From Saururus chinensis (Eukaryota > Streptophyta > Magnoliopsida > Piperales > Saururaceae), in contig CP141143.1 of assembly GCA_035235625.1 (NCBI GenBank), forward strand, positions 16,289,092 to 16,353,091: a stretch of 64,000 bases of DNA, written 5' to 3'. A model generated the notes under the pieces. It worked only from the letters and a program-made list of their open reading frames with translations, did no database searches and was not told the origin of the DNA. This document shows positions 11,505 to 23,651 of the stretch, in pieces (position 1 is the first letter of the stretch; each line of letters begins with the position of its first letter). The position numbers and the translations under genes are program-made.

Positions 11505-11735
11505 ATTGTGATAACATTATGCATGTGGGAATATGTATGTTAGAGATACATCCATGCATGTTGATTTTGATGATAAAATGCATGTGGGAATATGTATGCT
11601 AGAGATACATCCATGCGGGATTGGTTGTGATGACATTATGCATGTGGAAATACGTATGTTAGAGATACGTCCATGCGGGATTGGTTATGACGTGAATGCA
11701 TGTGGAAATTGGTATGCTAGAGATACATCCCTGCA
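11505..11735 (+). repeat. About 60-bp tandem repeat x4 containing a second hairpin type
   Basis: Units share GCATGTGG...TATG(T/C)TAGAGATAC...CATGC. Each forms a stem around loop G(T/C)TAGAG: ATGTAT/ATACAT in units 1 and 2, ACGTAT/ATACGT in unit 3, and GTAT/ATAC in unit 4. The outer GCATG/CATGC arms can extend the structure. Confidence 0.8.
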
Positions 11736-12841
11736 TGTTTGAGTTAGGATGTTATGCAGTGTATAAGTGATGTAAATATGTGATCAGAAAGTGATACACC
11801 TTGTACATCGTTATTTTTGAAAGACTATATCACCATGCTACCGTATTTTCAACGTTGTTAGTGATATTAAAACCATTGCTGAGTGTTAAAACTCACCCCT
11901 CTTTTGTGTTTTGATTTGGGGCTGCGTGGTGCGACACGCAGACGGACAGGATTGCCTCTTTGAGGAAAGGTCAGAGGTAGCTTGGGTGTGATGATGGAGA
12001 TCGTTGCATGACTTTCCTTCATTTTGTTTCATGTTTTATGTTAGAACCTATGTGTAGGGTTCTTTGTTGTGGATTTATGTCACATGTTACAGTTATGTTT
12101 GCTTATGACTTATTTTGAGCCGGTGTGGGCTTTACTTAAACTAAGTTTGTGGGTTTGAGATTGTTGTTTACTTTGTGTTAAGCAACACCTTTTCTCCCTT
12201 TTTATTTACTCTTGCTCAAAGGATTGTGCGCACTCTGTGTTGCTGTTAATCGCCCATGGTTAGGGATTAAGTCTTCCGCTAGAATCGTTTCTCAATTTCA
12301 CTTCGTCGCCCCCGCGCGCTTGACCGGCCCTTGGACCGGGTTCGGCTCGGGTCGGGCATGGCCGGGGCGTGACACGTACCGCGCGCGACGACCGCATGCG
12401 TCGCGCGCACACCACATATTTTTTTTTTATTTTTTTATTTTTAAATCAAATCTTCAAACGCACGTATCTCCCTACCCCGGATTCGGATTCGCACGTTCTT
12501 CGTACCGTTGGACTTGTATTGACGAGCCCTTCGATACTAACCCACTTAAAGCAGCAAATCACACTATTTCCAAGTGGGTCCCACCTATTATCTACGTTTC
12601 CCGAGGTCGTCACTTCCGGTCCCAACCTCCGTTTCGCGCTTTCTTCGAATCGTTATGCTCGATATGCCAAGATCTACCTGGCTAAGGGTATTTTATCTAA
12701 TGAATACCCTTAACATTAATCTCAAATTACTGAATTACCCTTAACCCTCCCGGGTTAAGCGTAACCGAAAAACAGGTTGTTACAATTGATATGGAATAAT
12801 TTTTTTTAGCTAAATAGAACTATTAATTTAGGACAGAGGGA

Positions 12842-13433
12842 ATATTTAATCTATACCTCAAAAAAAATAAACATTTACATAACCTCACACATGAGAAGAA
12901 TTACTCACAAAATTAGAAGTTCACTTAGATGCCTTAGTTATGACCATTCAGATCAATTCATGCATTTAGGAGCATGTTTAAAATAGTACTTTCCTTACTT
13001 GGAATTCCCAGAATAATTAAACTTACAATTCCTAGCTTAATTATGCAATGTTCTTAGCATTTGTCCTACTTATATCTCAGCCTTCTCTAGTAAATACTAT
13101 CTGCCAACTTGAGATAGCTGGAATACTATGTCACCCAAATTTCCGTTGCATGCTTCATGCTTGTGAAAATACTGTCTACCAACTTGAAGTAGCTGGAATA
13201 TTAATATGTTACCCAAGCTTCTGTTGCATGCTTTTAAAATAGATATGCTAAATAGATTGTATAGGCTAAACATAAAATGAGATAACAAATTACAAATATT
13301 GTATGCTAAACAGAGTTAATAACATAAACAAATAGGTAAAAAATAATAAGAGAAGAGCATAACATAGAAATACTAACAGAAAAGATAAAAAAATTTATAA
13401 AGAAATAGAAGGTTATTGATCGAAGAGATGAGA
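12842..13433. repeat. Intergenic, with a direct duplication of about 75 bp
   Basis: Two diverged copies, 13096-13170 and 13171-13236, share CCAACTTGA, TAGCTGGAATA, CACCCAA/TACCCAA and GTTGCATGCTT. No gene is supported and the rest is AT-rich. Confidence 0.6.
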
Positions 13434-13746
13434 TGAGATGCAACCTTCACGGAGGGGCAGTCTCTAGGGCAACTAGAGTAAAGATAGAGGTTGAGGGCGA
13501 CTGAGGTTTGGTGACTAGAGGAGAGATGGAGGTGGAGGGCGACTAGGGTTGGGTGACCAGAGGAGAGATGGAGGTAGGAATGGAGAAGAGACGGAGGCTG
13601 GGGGTGAATGGAGAAGAGGCAAAGGTTGGGGGTCAATGGAGCATAGACAGAGGGTGAGGCAAACTAAAGTATCTAGGGATGAAGGCCAGAGAAGATTGGA
13701 GCAGGGGTGGAGCCTAAGGGCAACTGGAGCAAGGATGGAGGCCGGG

Positions 13747-15514
<1,768 letters not shown>

Positions 15515-15760
15515 CAAGGGGGTGATTGAACCAGGGACGGAATTCAGGGGCTACTAGAGCAGGGATGGAGGCTAGGGGTGACTGGAGCAAGGAGGGAGGC
15601 TGCAGGTGACTGGAGCAAGGACAGAGGCACAAGGTGACTGGAGTAGGGATGGAGGCCATGGGTGATTGGAGCAGGGACGAAGGCCAAGGCTACTGGAGCA
15701 GAGGTGGAGGTCTAGGTGCATGTGGAGTAGGGGAACTAAGAGTAAGAATTGGGAGGAGCG

Positions 15761-16059
15761 ACTAGAGTGGGGGAGAGCGCCATTGTTATGTGAGTGCTGG
15801 AGGTATAAATAGTTGATCGAGACGTAATCTAACGGCTGCGACTTACGAGCCTTTACTCCTCGATTCATATGGGCCATTGGACGAGGCCGAGCTTACATGC
15901 TTTTTTGCCCTTGGCTCTGACCCGATCCTATATTACATGAACTTAAATTTTTTAAGCTTGATCCACCTTCGGGCTAAAAAATTCAAATCCCTTACCCATC
16001 CTTTTGAGCGCCTAGTAGGGTTGATGGGCCGGCCCTAAAAATTTTAAGCCCTCATTTTG
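15761..16059. other. Non-coding spacer
   Basis: No gene is supported. GGGCTAAAAAATTC and GATGGGCCGGCCC-like words recall hAT-type termini, and the sequence resumes beyond the family A3 insertion at 17,724. No element borders could be fixed. Confidence 0.4.
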
Positions 16060-17723
16060 TGTAACGCTCCTCGTATTTTCGAATAAAAGAAAACAATTTT
16101 TGAAAACGTAACAAAATTTAATTACAATTGCCAAGGATCACCGTGTACTAAAACAGTAATTACAACATACTTTGTATTATACAAAGATTGTCCAAAATTA
16201 GGCATCACGTGCCTTTGTACATTGGTCAATACAATAATTTACATGAGTACAAAAACAGTAATACAAAACTTGTAATTTAAGGAAACCCTTCGTCGACTCC
16301 TTCAGAATCGAGTGAAACACTTGCAGAGTCTGAGGGTAGGTGAGTAAATTTATACTCAGTAGGTCGAATTAAGTTCTAAGAATATGCTTCGTGCACATGC
16401 CATTTTTCTTTTTGGAAATCATTCGGAAAACCTGAAAACACGATCACAGAACGTCGCGATACCAGACGACTTACACCCGCGCCCATGGGGCGACGCGAGA
16501 CTGAAAGGAAGGGATTTACCCATGACATCCCAATCCTGTGCGCGCCAGATGCCAAATTTGGCGGTATCCAAAATCATAATAATTCTTAGCTCCGAAGAAC
16601 CGAGAACTATCCAGACGGCACGATTGCCCAAAACTCGGAGAAATTTTCGAAAGGAGGAGATGATTTTGAAGTCAGAGCTTTTGTTTTCATAAAGTAACAG
16701 AAAACTTTTAGTAAAACTTTAGCGAGTCAAAATCTCGGCATACGATTAGAATTTAAAACTACCTACCTATAACACGTGCAAAATCTCCTCGTAGTGTAAA
16801 GAGAGTCCCGCCTTAATATATCAAACCTTCGAGCAAGAATTTTGGCAGAATAACCACTCCAACGCGTAGAACGCCCTTGATTTAGTAGGGTAGGGCTTTG
16901 GAACGGGTTAAAAAGGTTTAGGAATAGCCCAGAAACAGTAAAAAGATGAAAAGAGAGGATTAGGGAAGGGGCACGTTTTTTGAGGTCTTAGAGGGGTCGT
17001 CTCGGGAAAATAACGCTTCCGGTGCGTAGAGCACCCTTGAATTAGTAGGAAACGGGTCTTGAAACGTGAAAATCGGACTTAAAACGGGTCGGGAATGGTG
17101 AAAACAGTGAAGGGGGCTGAAAATCGGGTGTGGGTGAAGAAGTGGCCGGAACAGGCATTTATAGGCGAGGCGGAGGTATATTCCGGTGGGTGCAGCCGCC
17201 GGAACAGGCGGGCGCCCACCGGCGCCGCCAGGAAAAACGGGCGGCGCCCACTGGCGCCGGCGAAACCGTGTTCGCGCGTGACGAACGCGCATTCGTCACC
17301 GCGAACGTGCGGTTCGTCGCGCGTTCGACGCGCGCGACGCGCGCGTTCGGCGCGCGCCACGCCAAGTCGCGCCGTGCCGAAAATTAAAATATTATTTTAT
17401 TATTTTTAATTTCAAAAAAATCCAAAAATTCTAAAAATTGTAACTTCCTATCCCGAACTCCGATTTGCGCATTCTTGGTACCGTTGAGTTCGTATTCACG
17501 AGCCCTACGATACTAGACTATTTAAGAACCGATCCACTTAAATTTTGAAAGTGGGTCCCGCCGGTCGACCACGTTTCCCGAGGTCGTGACTTTTGTTCCC
17601 GACCTCCGATCTTTGCGTTTTAAGACTTGTTACGCTCGTCTCTACGAGCTCTAACCAAAACTTAGGAAATTATAAATAACAAAATATGTAAGAAAAATCG
17701 TGTTAGAAATTAGGGTCATTACA
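16060..17723 (-). mobile_element. Solo LTR, family A copy 3 (probable Ty3/gypsy)
   Basis: Plus-strand edges TGTAACGCTCC and GGTCATTACA carry an exact 5-bp duplication TTTTG at 16055-16059 and 17724-17728. It is the best preserved family A copy and aligns with 458-2126 throughout its high-coordinate half. A clear minus-strand TATA box (CCTATAAATGCC) lies at about 17,155-17,166. The dyad TGAGTA...TATACTCA is at 16341-16358, 281 bp from the 3' end of the LTR in its own orientation. The GC-rich stretch 17,180-17,380 opens several long reading frames, none with protein character. Confidence 0.87.
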
Positions 17724-17922
17724 TTTTGGGCTCATTCTAGTTCCACAACACACTAAGCATTGAGCCCAACTTGAAGTCGACTGACTCCCTTCAACAACAC
17801 TAAGCATCCTGGTGGGGCTGGGAAGTGGCCCAAGTGGAATTAAGAACAAAATCAAGTTTCCCTTTTCCACCTAACTTATTATTTCTCCATATTTTCATGT
17901 TTTTTCATCGTATTTGCCATTA

Positions 17923-18120
17923 AGGAAAATTATTAAAATAATAATTAAAAAAAATATTTACCAAAATAGACCACTTTGGGAAATATTTCCCAAAGTGGTG
18001 TTCTTTTTTGCCACGCAGGTGCCAGCGTGGCTTTTTTTTAAAATTTTTAAGTTGATTTAATCGTTTAGAACGATGAAATTAGTTTCAAAACGATTTCGTC
18101 GTTCTAAACGACGAAACCAT
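17923..18120 (+). repeat. MULE left terminal inverted repeat
   Basis: It pairs with 26230-26439. It contains a perfect 28-bp palindrome at 17971-17998 with CACTTTGGG arms, then a GCCACGCAGG...CCAGCGTGGC inverted repeat, a T-run, and the first CGTCGTT hairpins. The inner border is approximate. Confidence 0.85.
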
Positions 18121-18300
18121 TTGTAACTTGACCCGGTTTCGTCATTCTGAACGACAAAATTAACTTAAGCTGATTTCGTTATTCTGAACAACGAAACTAC
18201 TACACTTGTCCCGTTTCCTCCTTCGGTCTCGACAACAACACGGAAATGACGAAATCACCTTAAGTTGATTTTGTCGTTCAGAACGACGAAATCATTGTCG
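18060..18300 (+). repeat. Left subterminal hairpin array of the MULE
   Basis: Several copies of a short dyad of the form TTTCGTCGTT-CTA-AACGACGAAA or TTTCGTCGTTCAGAACGACG are separated by 15-30 bp, with occasional stem mutations. The matching array is at about 26,145-26,290 near the right end. Confidence 0.8.
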
Positions 18301-18354
18301 TTTTAACTCGCGCGTCCGCTCCGCCTCCATTAGGGTTTCGAGTGAGTTTTCCCT

Positions 18355-18640
18355 ACACTTCGCTGCCTCCAGGCTTCCGTCGTCTGGCCCACCGCCAGTC
18401 TCGCCTCCTCTGGCCCGCTGCCAGTCTTGCCTCCTCTGGCCCACCACTGGTCCTGCCTCCTCTCGGGTTTCCAGTCAATTCTACGCTCCGCCGCCTCCAG
18501 GCTTTTGTCGTCCGGCCCACCACCAGTTTCGCCTCCTCCGGCCCGCCGCCATCTCGCCTCCTCCAGCCCACCGCCGGTCCTGCCTCCTCTTCCCCACCAC
18601 CTTTGCCGTCGGCCCCCATTCTAACCACGCCAATTTCGTC
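18355..18640 (+). repeat. GC-rich leader with degenerate tandem repeats of about 30 bp
   Basis: Words such as GGCCCACCGCCAG and CTCGCCTCCTC recur about seven times between the left hairpin array and the transposase gene. It is probably the 5' leader of the element's transcript. The open frames through it are proline/serine-rich by composition and I do not treat them as protein. Confidence 0.55.
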
Positions 18641-19099
18641 CCCATTCCGTGGTACCCTAATTCCTTCATTTTTTTTAATAATTGCTTTAAAAGTGTGTTG
18701 ATTGAAAGTATGTGCTTAAATTAAATATTTGCTACGTGTCTAGAGAATTTGGTTTGTGACATTGCACGGTTTGTGACATTAATTCAATATTTTGGTGTAA
18801 TGTGTGATTTGGATGGTTTAGTTAAAAATGAGCATTTTTTGTTGAGTGGCTTTAGATGCTTTTTTTACGGCTTATATGGTTTGTGACATTGCATCTGTTA
18901 TCACAGAAATTGTGTAATTTTATTGATTAGAAAATTTACTCATTAATATAAAGTCTTCATGATATGCTTATATACTTGGTAAATCTATTAGTTTCTATGC
19001 GTATATATTTTAAAAATATATTGGTTAGGGTAGATATTAGTATTAGTTTGCTTAATCTAATATTAATTTAATTTATTGTTATGAATTAATTGAATAGAA

Positions 19100-22000
19100 A
19101 TGGTAGAAGAAATGGTTAGTTTTTTAATTAACTACGACGGACCCATAGAAGGATTATTAATTAAGAAACCGTCTACATTTGATGAATTTGAGATGCACGT
19201 AGCAAGCAAGGTTGGGGTGGATCGAAGAAGATGGAAAATTACTATCAAATGTAATATTCTGTCCTATGGTTCGAGAATGATACTAATGTGCATAAATGAT
19301 GATGCATCAATGGCTTTGATGTTTCACCACTCATGTGAAAAAATTTCTTTCGAGTTATTTCTTGAAAAAGAGGCCCGAGTGACTAGTGAAAGGTGAAGTA
19401 GTTCACATAGGAGCTCTCACAGAAGCTCACACTGTTGACATAAAAAAAAATCAAATCAAAATTCAATTGCAAAGATCTCGGAGCTTGACTAGCTCCAGAT
19501 AACTCTAAATTTTCAAAGCAGATAAAGTCTCCAAAGTTGGCAAAAATCCAAAAACAAAAAAAAATGAAAATGAAATAAATTCTAAAGTTACACACATGGT
19601 AATGTGTTTTTAAAAAATCAAAATTAAATTGCAAAGATCTCGGAGCTTGACTAGTTCTGGATGGTACGAAATTTTTAAAATGGACAAAGTCTCAACTTCG
19701 GATAAAGTCCAAAAGAAAAAATATATTATTATCAAAATCCAAAGGCCAAGATTTCGGAGTTTGACGAGCTCTAAGTGAGACCAAATTTTCAAATGGACAA
19801 AGTCTCTGAGGTGGACAAAGTCCAAAGAAAAAAAAGTAAGGAAGCAAAATCTAATTCTACACACGTAGGAATGGACTAAGGCTTTAACAAAAAAAAAGTG
19901 AAGAGGCAAGATCTAATCCTACACACGTAGGAATGGACTAAGGCTTCCAACAAAAAATTTCATTATGAGAGGACATTATGGGGGCCTCTTTACATTCAAA
20001 GTTAAACGACTGAGGGAGGCTTTGTAAGCCTCACATGGCCACATAATAAAAATTTGCAAAGGACTATGTGAGACCCCATAAATTTCACAACAAAATAGTC
20101 ATAAAAAACAGAAATAAATGAAAAAAGACTAGGTAAGACTCGTGGGTCCCACGCTATTGTTTTGTTAAAAGAAAAAAAGTTAAATTCCAAAAGAACTCAA
20201 AGTTCAAAGAAAAAAAAAGAGGTTGTATGGAAAATTTCATGGGCTCCACATAAGGAATGGGAAGATTAAATCAAAGCCTTGATGCTCGTGATCCCCTACT
20301 GTAAAAAAAAAGGATGATGAAATAAAAAAAAAAGTGGAGATGACTAAGTCAAAGGTATAATGCTCGGTCTTCTCTCACACTTCCCACTTCCTCCACTAAT
20401 CAAGTGGTTCTCACCAACACTCTCACTAACCCATTTCCCATCTCCCACTAATCCACTCTCCACTTCTCACAAACTACCTTTCCAACTCACCACACTACTT
20501 TGCTTAACTATGCAACTTCCATCCTATAAATACCCCTTCATTTCCATAAGAAGGGGCTTTTGGCTTTCAAGTAGACAGAACCTCCAAAAGAGAAATCCAA
20601 AAGTCCATCACACACCAAGTTTCTAAAAAGCCTTGACTTTCAAAAAAGTCGAAGAAGATCGAGGAATTGGAAGACAAGCAGAAGCATTCAAGAAGGAAGA
20701 AGAACCTACGCAAGGGGAGCTCTCATCTTCAAGAAGAATTTTCCTTGTTTTCTTCTTTGCTTTTCCTTTTTTAAACTCAAAAGTTGTAGCCACTTCTCCT
20801 GGCAATTCCCTTTTCTTATTTTAATAAAATTCTAGTTGTTTCTTCTATTTTGCCAATTAATCGAAGGGTTTTGAAAATTCATTAATCACTACTACTCACT
20901 CTAAAGTGTAAAGAGTAGTCTGGATCAATCAAGAGAAGGTCGTCCCACATAAAAAAAAAGGTTCTTCTCTACCTCTTGCAAGGAAGGATCATCCGATCCA
21001 TTCCCTTGTCTTGTGCATAGAGAACTACTGAAATCCACCAACACACACAGGAGCTCGGATAGAAATGTGGACAATGAAAGTCATATGCAAATGCCGGTGG
21101 ACGACGAAGAAGAAGGAAATTTATCTATGATAGTAGCTTCAAATGAACGTCATAGGTCGTCTGCCCCTATTTACGATGGAAGTATACCTAATTGGAGGTA
21201 AGGTTGATTTAGTTGTGAATACGTTTTGAATCTTATTATCCTTTAATGAAAATACGTTTAGCTAAATTTTGAGATTTTGTGTGTAATATGGAAGGTCCAT
21301 GACGCATGCACACGAGCCATTTAGCGTTCAAATGTCTCAAGGCGGTGCATGGTATGAAACTCAAAGTTCGATGAGCCTTCATTACCCCTACACATATGTT
21401 GGTCATACCGATGCTAGACCATCTAATCAAAGGTGAAATATGTATTTATAAATGAATTCAACTTTTTTAGGCTTACGAAATTTAATACATATGCGATGTT
21501 TAAATGTAGGGGGGATATGTCTACGGTGAAGATATTGATGAAAATGAGGATAATGAAGGTGAAGATAATATTGATGAAGTAAGTGGAGAAGATTTTGACA
21601 TAAATGTAGAAGGGGTTAGAGGTGAAGAAAGCGCGCAACAGATGGTTGACGGCGAGGGGGATGATGTGGTAGACAATGCTATTGCTGGGAATGATATGAA
21701 TGTAGATGATGAAGAGCCGTCATACTATGAAGTGGAGCCACTTTATGCACACATCATAGATGAGGAGATAGATGTGGCAGTTAATTCTACAATGGATATG
21801 GACCAACAAAATGAAGATGAGTTATATGTTGGCTGCATCTTTGAGAATAAAGAAGCATTTGTAAAGCCTTGCAAGAGTTTTCCATTCAAAATCATGTCGA
21901 ATACAAGGTTGTACGAACAAATCTGTCAGAGTATACAGTGAAATGCATTGATAGCACTTGCCCTGGGAGAGTGCATGGCTCAATCAAAAGGGGCGGTGGG

Positions 22001-23554
22001 TACTTTAAATTGAAGACGTACAAAGGTGACCACACATGTTGGAATGCCCAACTTAGCACAGATCATAGGCAATGCAGTGCCTCCTTTATTTTGAAGGTCA
22101 TAATGCCCGCTATCCAAACCGAATTAACTCTCACACTAGGGGATATTATTCAAAGAATGAAGGAGAAGTATCATGTTAACATATCTTATAAGAAAGCATG
22201 GGCAGCAAGGAATATGGTGATCAAGGCTATTTATGGAGATTGGGTAGAATTGTGTAAACTGTTGCCAATGTACCTAAGGGCGGTACAAGAAGCAAATCAT
22301 GCCACCTACTACCGCTTAGAGGTTGTTGAAGTACATCATGCAGATGGTGCCATATGTAGGAGATTTAAGCAATTGTTTTGGGCATTTGGGCCATCTATAG
22401 CAGGGTTTCGATTGCATCTCTGTGATTGGTGTTGATGTCACTCACTTGTATGGCAGATACCCTGGTGCTCTTATGGCTGCAATGGCTACAGATGGAAATA
22501 ATGGGTTATTTTCTCTTGCATTCAGGCTTGTCGGGAAGGAAGATGGAGACAATTGGAAATGGTTTCTAATGGAATTGAGGGATCATGTACTGATGGGCAT
22601 GACGAACATCGTCATTATTTCAGATCGACATAAGGGGCTTCAGAAGGCAGTGCCTGAGGTTCTTCCAGAGCCGGATTACCACCATCGTTATTGCATCTGT
22701 CACATAAAAGCAAATTTTAAGGAGTTCAAAAATGATACACTGACGGACTTGATTGGGGCAACAACTTGTGCACTCATAGTAGAAAAGTTTGATGCTAAAA
22801 TGGACTTGATTGGTCAAGAGAGTCCTAGGGCAAAACATCTCCTCTTAGGAGGAGAATTGCATCCTGCACAGTGGTCCTTTGCCCATGGTGGTTTTATGAC
22901 ATTTGGCATGACGATTACAAATATGGCTGAAAGTTTAAATAGCGTCTTGAAGGGGGCACGAGGTTTACCTATGCAGGCTTTAGTGTCAGCTATCTTTTAT
23001 CGGCTCATAAATTTTTTTGTTAAACAATCTTCTGCCGCCTCTGCCATGGCCACCCCATATACTCCCAGAGTGGAAGCTATATTGAGAGAGCAAATAAGAA
23101 AAATTGAGGAGTATATAGTTAATAGGATCAACAGGAGTCAGTACGAAGTGACATCAATTCGTGCCTGAAAGGTTATGGTAAATGTTGTGATGCATACTTG
23201 TACATGCAACATCCCTCAGGTTTATGGCTATCCTTGCTCACACCTTATCGCCGTGTGGGTAAAGCGACGGGAGCCAATCCATGCATCACTGTTTACACAT
23301 CTTCTACTTATAAAAATGTGTACTCCGCAAAATTTTATTCTCCTCGTGGTCGGGAGTATTGGGAGAGGGATATACCTTTTGTATTATACCCACCGATAGC
23401 AACAAGGCAACCCGGTCGCCCACGGTCTGTTCGCATTAGGAATACTATGGACCACAGAACAATGGAAAGAGATGGTAGAGGAGGATATAAATGCGGGAGG
23501 TGTAAACAAAGTTGGCATAATAGTAAATCATGTAGAAACCCTCCTGTTGATTAG
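19100..23554 (+). pseudogene. MuDR-type MULE transposase, broken
   Basis: The first part (19100-19396) is a PB1-like N-terminal domain of MULE transposases, starting MVEEMVSFLINYDG. It ends in a TGA at 19394-19396, beyond which the frame continues through His-Arg-Ser-Ser repeats that span the LTR 19433-21043. An acidic linker follows (21,050-21,870), with likely introns after 21,200 and 21,433. A MuDR DNA-binding region lies at 21,870-22,060. The catalytic core runs from 22,100 to 22,990, with GVDVTHLYGRY (first Asp), IISDRHKGL (second Asp) and MAESLNSVLKG (Glu). A SWIM-type zinc finger (CTC...PCSH, 23,204-23,246) and a CCHC knuckle (CGRCKQSWHNSKSC, 23,492-23,533) end it. Frameshifts near 21,870-21,900, 22,410 and 23,250 and a stop at 23,166 show it cannot make active transposase. 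Confidence 0.9.
19433..21043 (+). mobile_element. Solo LTR, family C copy 2, inserted in the MULE transposase gene
   Basis: Edges TGTTGACA and CCACCAACA are flanked by an exact 5-bp duplication CACAC at 19428-19432 and 21044-21048. It is homologous to 2298-3688, with the same TATA box wording (CCTATAAATACCCC near 20,523). It has three copies of the 5' unit (near 19,470, 19,631 and 19,741) instead of two, plus a duplicated GAATGGACTAAGGCTT block near 19,870-19,950, which explains its greater length (1611 against 1391 bp). Confidence 0.93.
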
Positions 23555-23651
23555 TAAACATATAATCAACCTCTGTATTTATTCTATTTTTTTAGTTACG
23601 TATGCATGTATTCCTTTCGATTAATGATATGATCTTAATTTTTCGCAGATA

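Larger units (their letters stand above)
9002..12374 (+). mobile_element. Long solo LTR, family E (probable Ty3/gypsy), nested in A2
   Basis: Edges TGTAAGGACCC and GGGGCGTGACA are flanked by an exact 5-bp duplication CGTAC at 8997-9001 and 12375-12379. The length of 3373 bp is large for an LTR but within the range known for chromovirus-type gypsy elements. A TATA box (ACTATAAAAGGG) at about 9421-9432 is followed by more than 2.9 kb that would be R/U5. That region holds GATCGATCGG words (10101-10197), a 23-bp tandem repeat, a run of hairpins with a constant loop, and a 60-bp hairpin repeat. No open reading frame looks like gag or pol. Confidence 0.83.
7210..12784 (-). mobile_element. Solo LTR, family A-related copy 2, split by nested LTR E
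   Basis: Plus-strand edges are TGTAACGACCC and GGTTGTTACA, with an exact 5-bp duplication ATTGA at 7205-7209 and 12785-12789. Without the insertion 9002-12374 the LTR is about 2.2 kb. The stretch 12,475-12,660 is clearly homologous to 1855-2010 and 17,450-17,620 of the other family A copies, so it belongs to that family on the minus strand. The low-coordinate half differs from those copies and carries its own repeats: a stem-loop cluster, a 20-bp array and three 176-bp units. A minus-strand TATA-like motif (CTATTTATACC) lies near 8872. No coding sequence is present. Confidence 0.82.
7066..12841 (+). mobile_element. Stowaway-like MITE interrupted by the family A2 LTR
   Basis: The two flanks of the LTR 7210-12784 join into a MITE-like sequence. 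The left part (7066-7209) starts TCCTATATTAATAGC, and the right end (to about 12841) reads, on the minus strand, TCCCTCTGTCCTAAATTAAT. The interior resembles the MITE at 58734-58895, notably AAAAAATAGTAATTTTTATT and CAGAATGGA. Only about 200 bp of this span is MITE; the rest is the inserted LTR. End positions are approximate. Confidence 0.5.

Noticed and set aside
12212-12685. 157-codon frame on the plus strand
   Set aside because: It crosses the border between LTR E and LTR A2 at 12374, so it cannot be one gene.
16960-17409. Several long Arg/Ala-rich frames
   Set aside because: GC-rich part of LTR A3; frames are open on both strands by composition and lack protein character.
18342-18701. 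119-codon proline/serine-rich frame
   Set aside because: Degenerate tandem repeat in the MULE leader; both strands are open.
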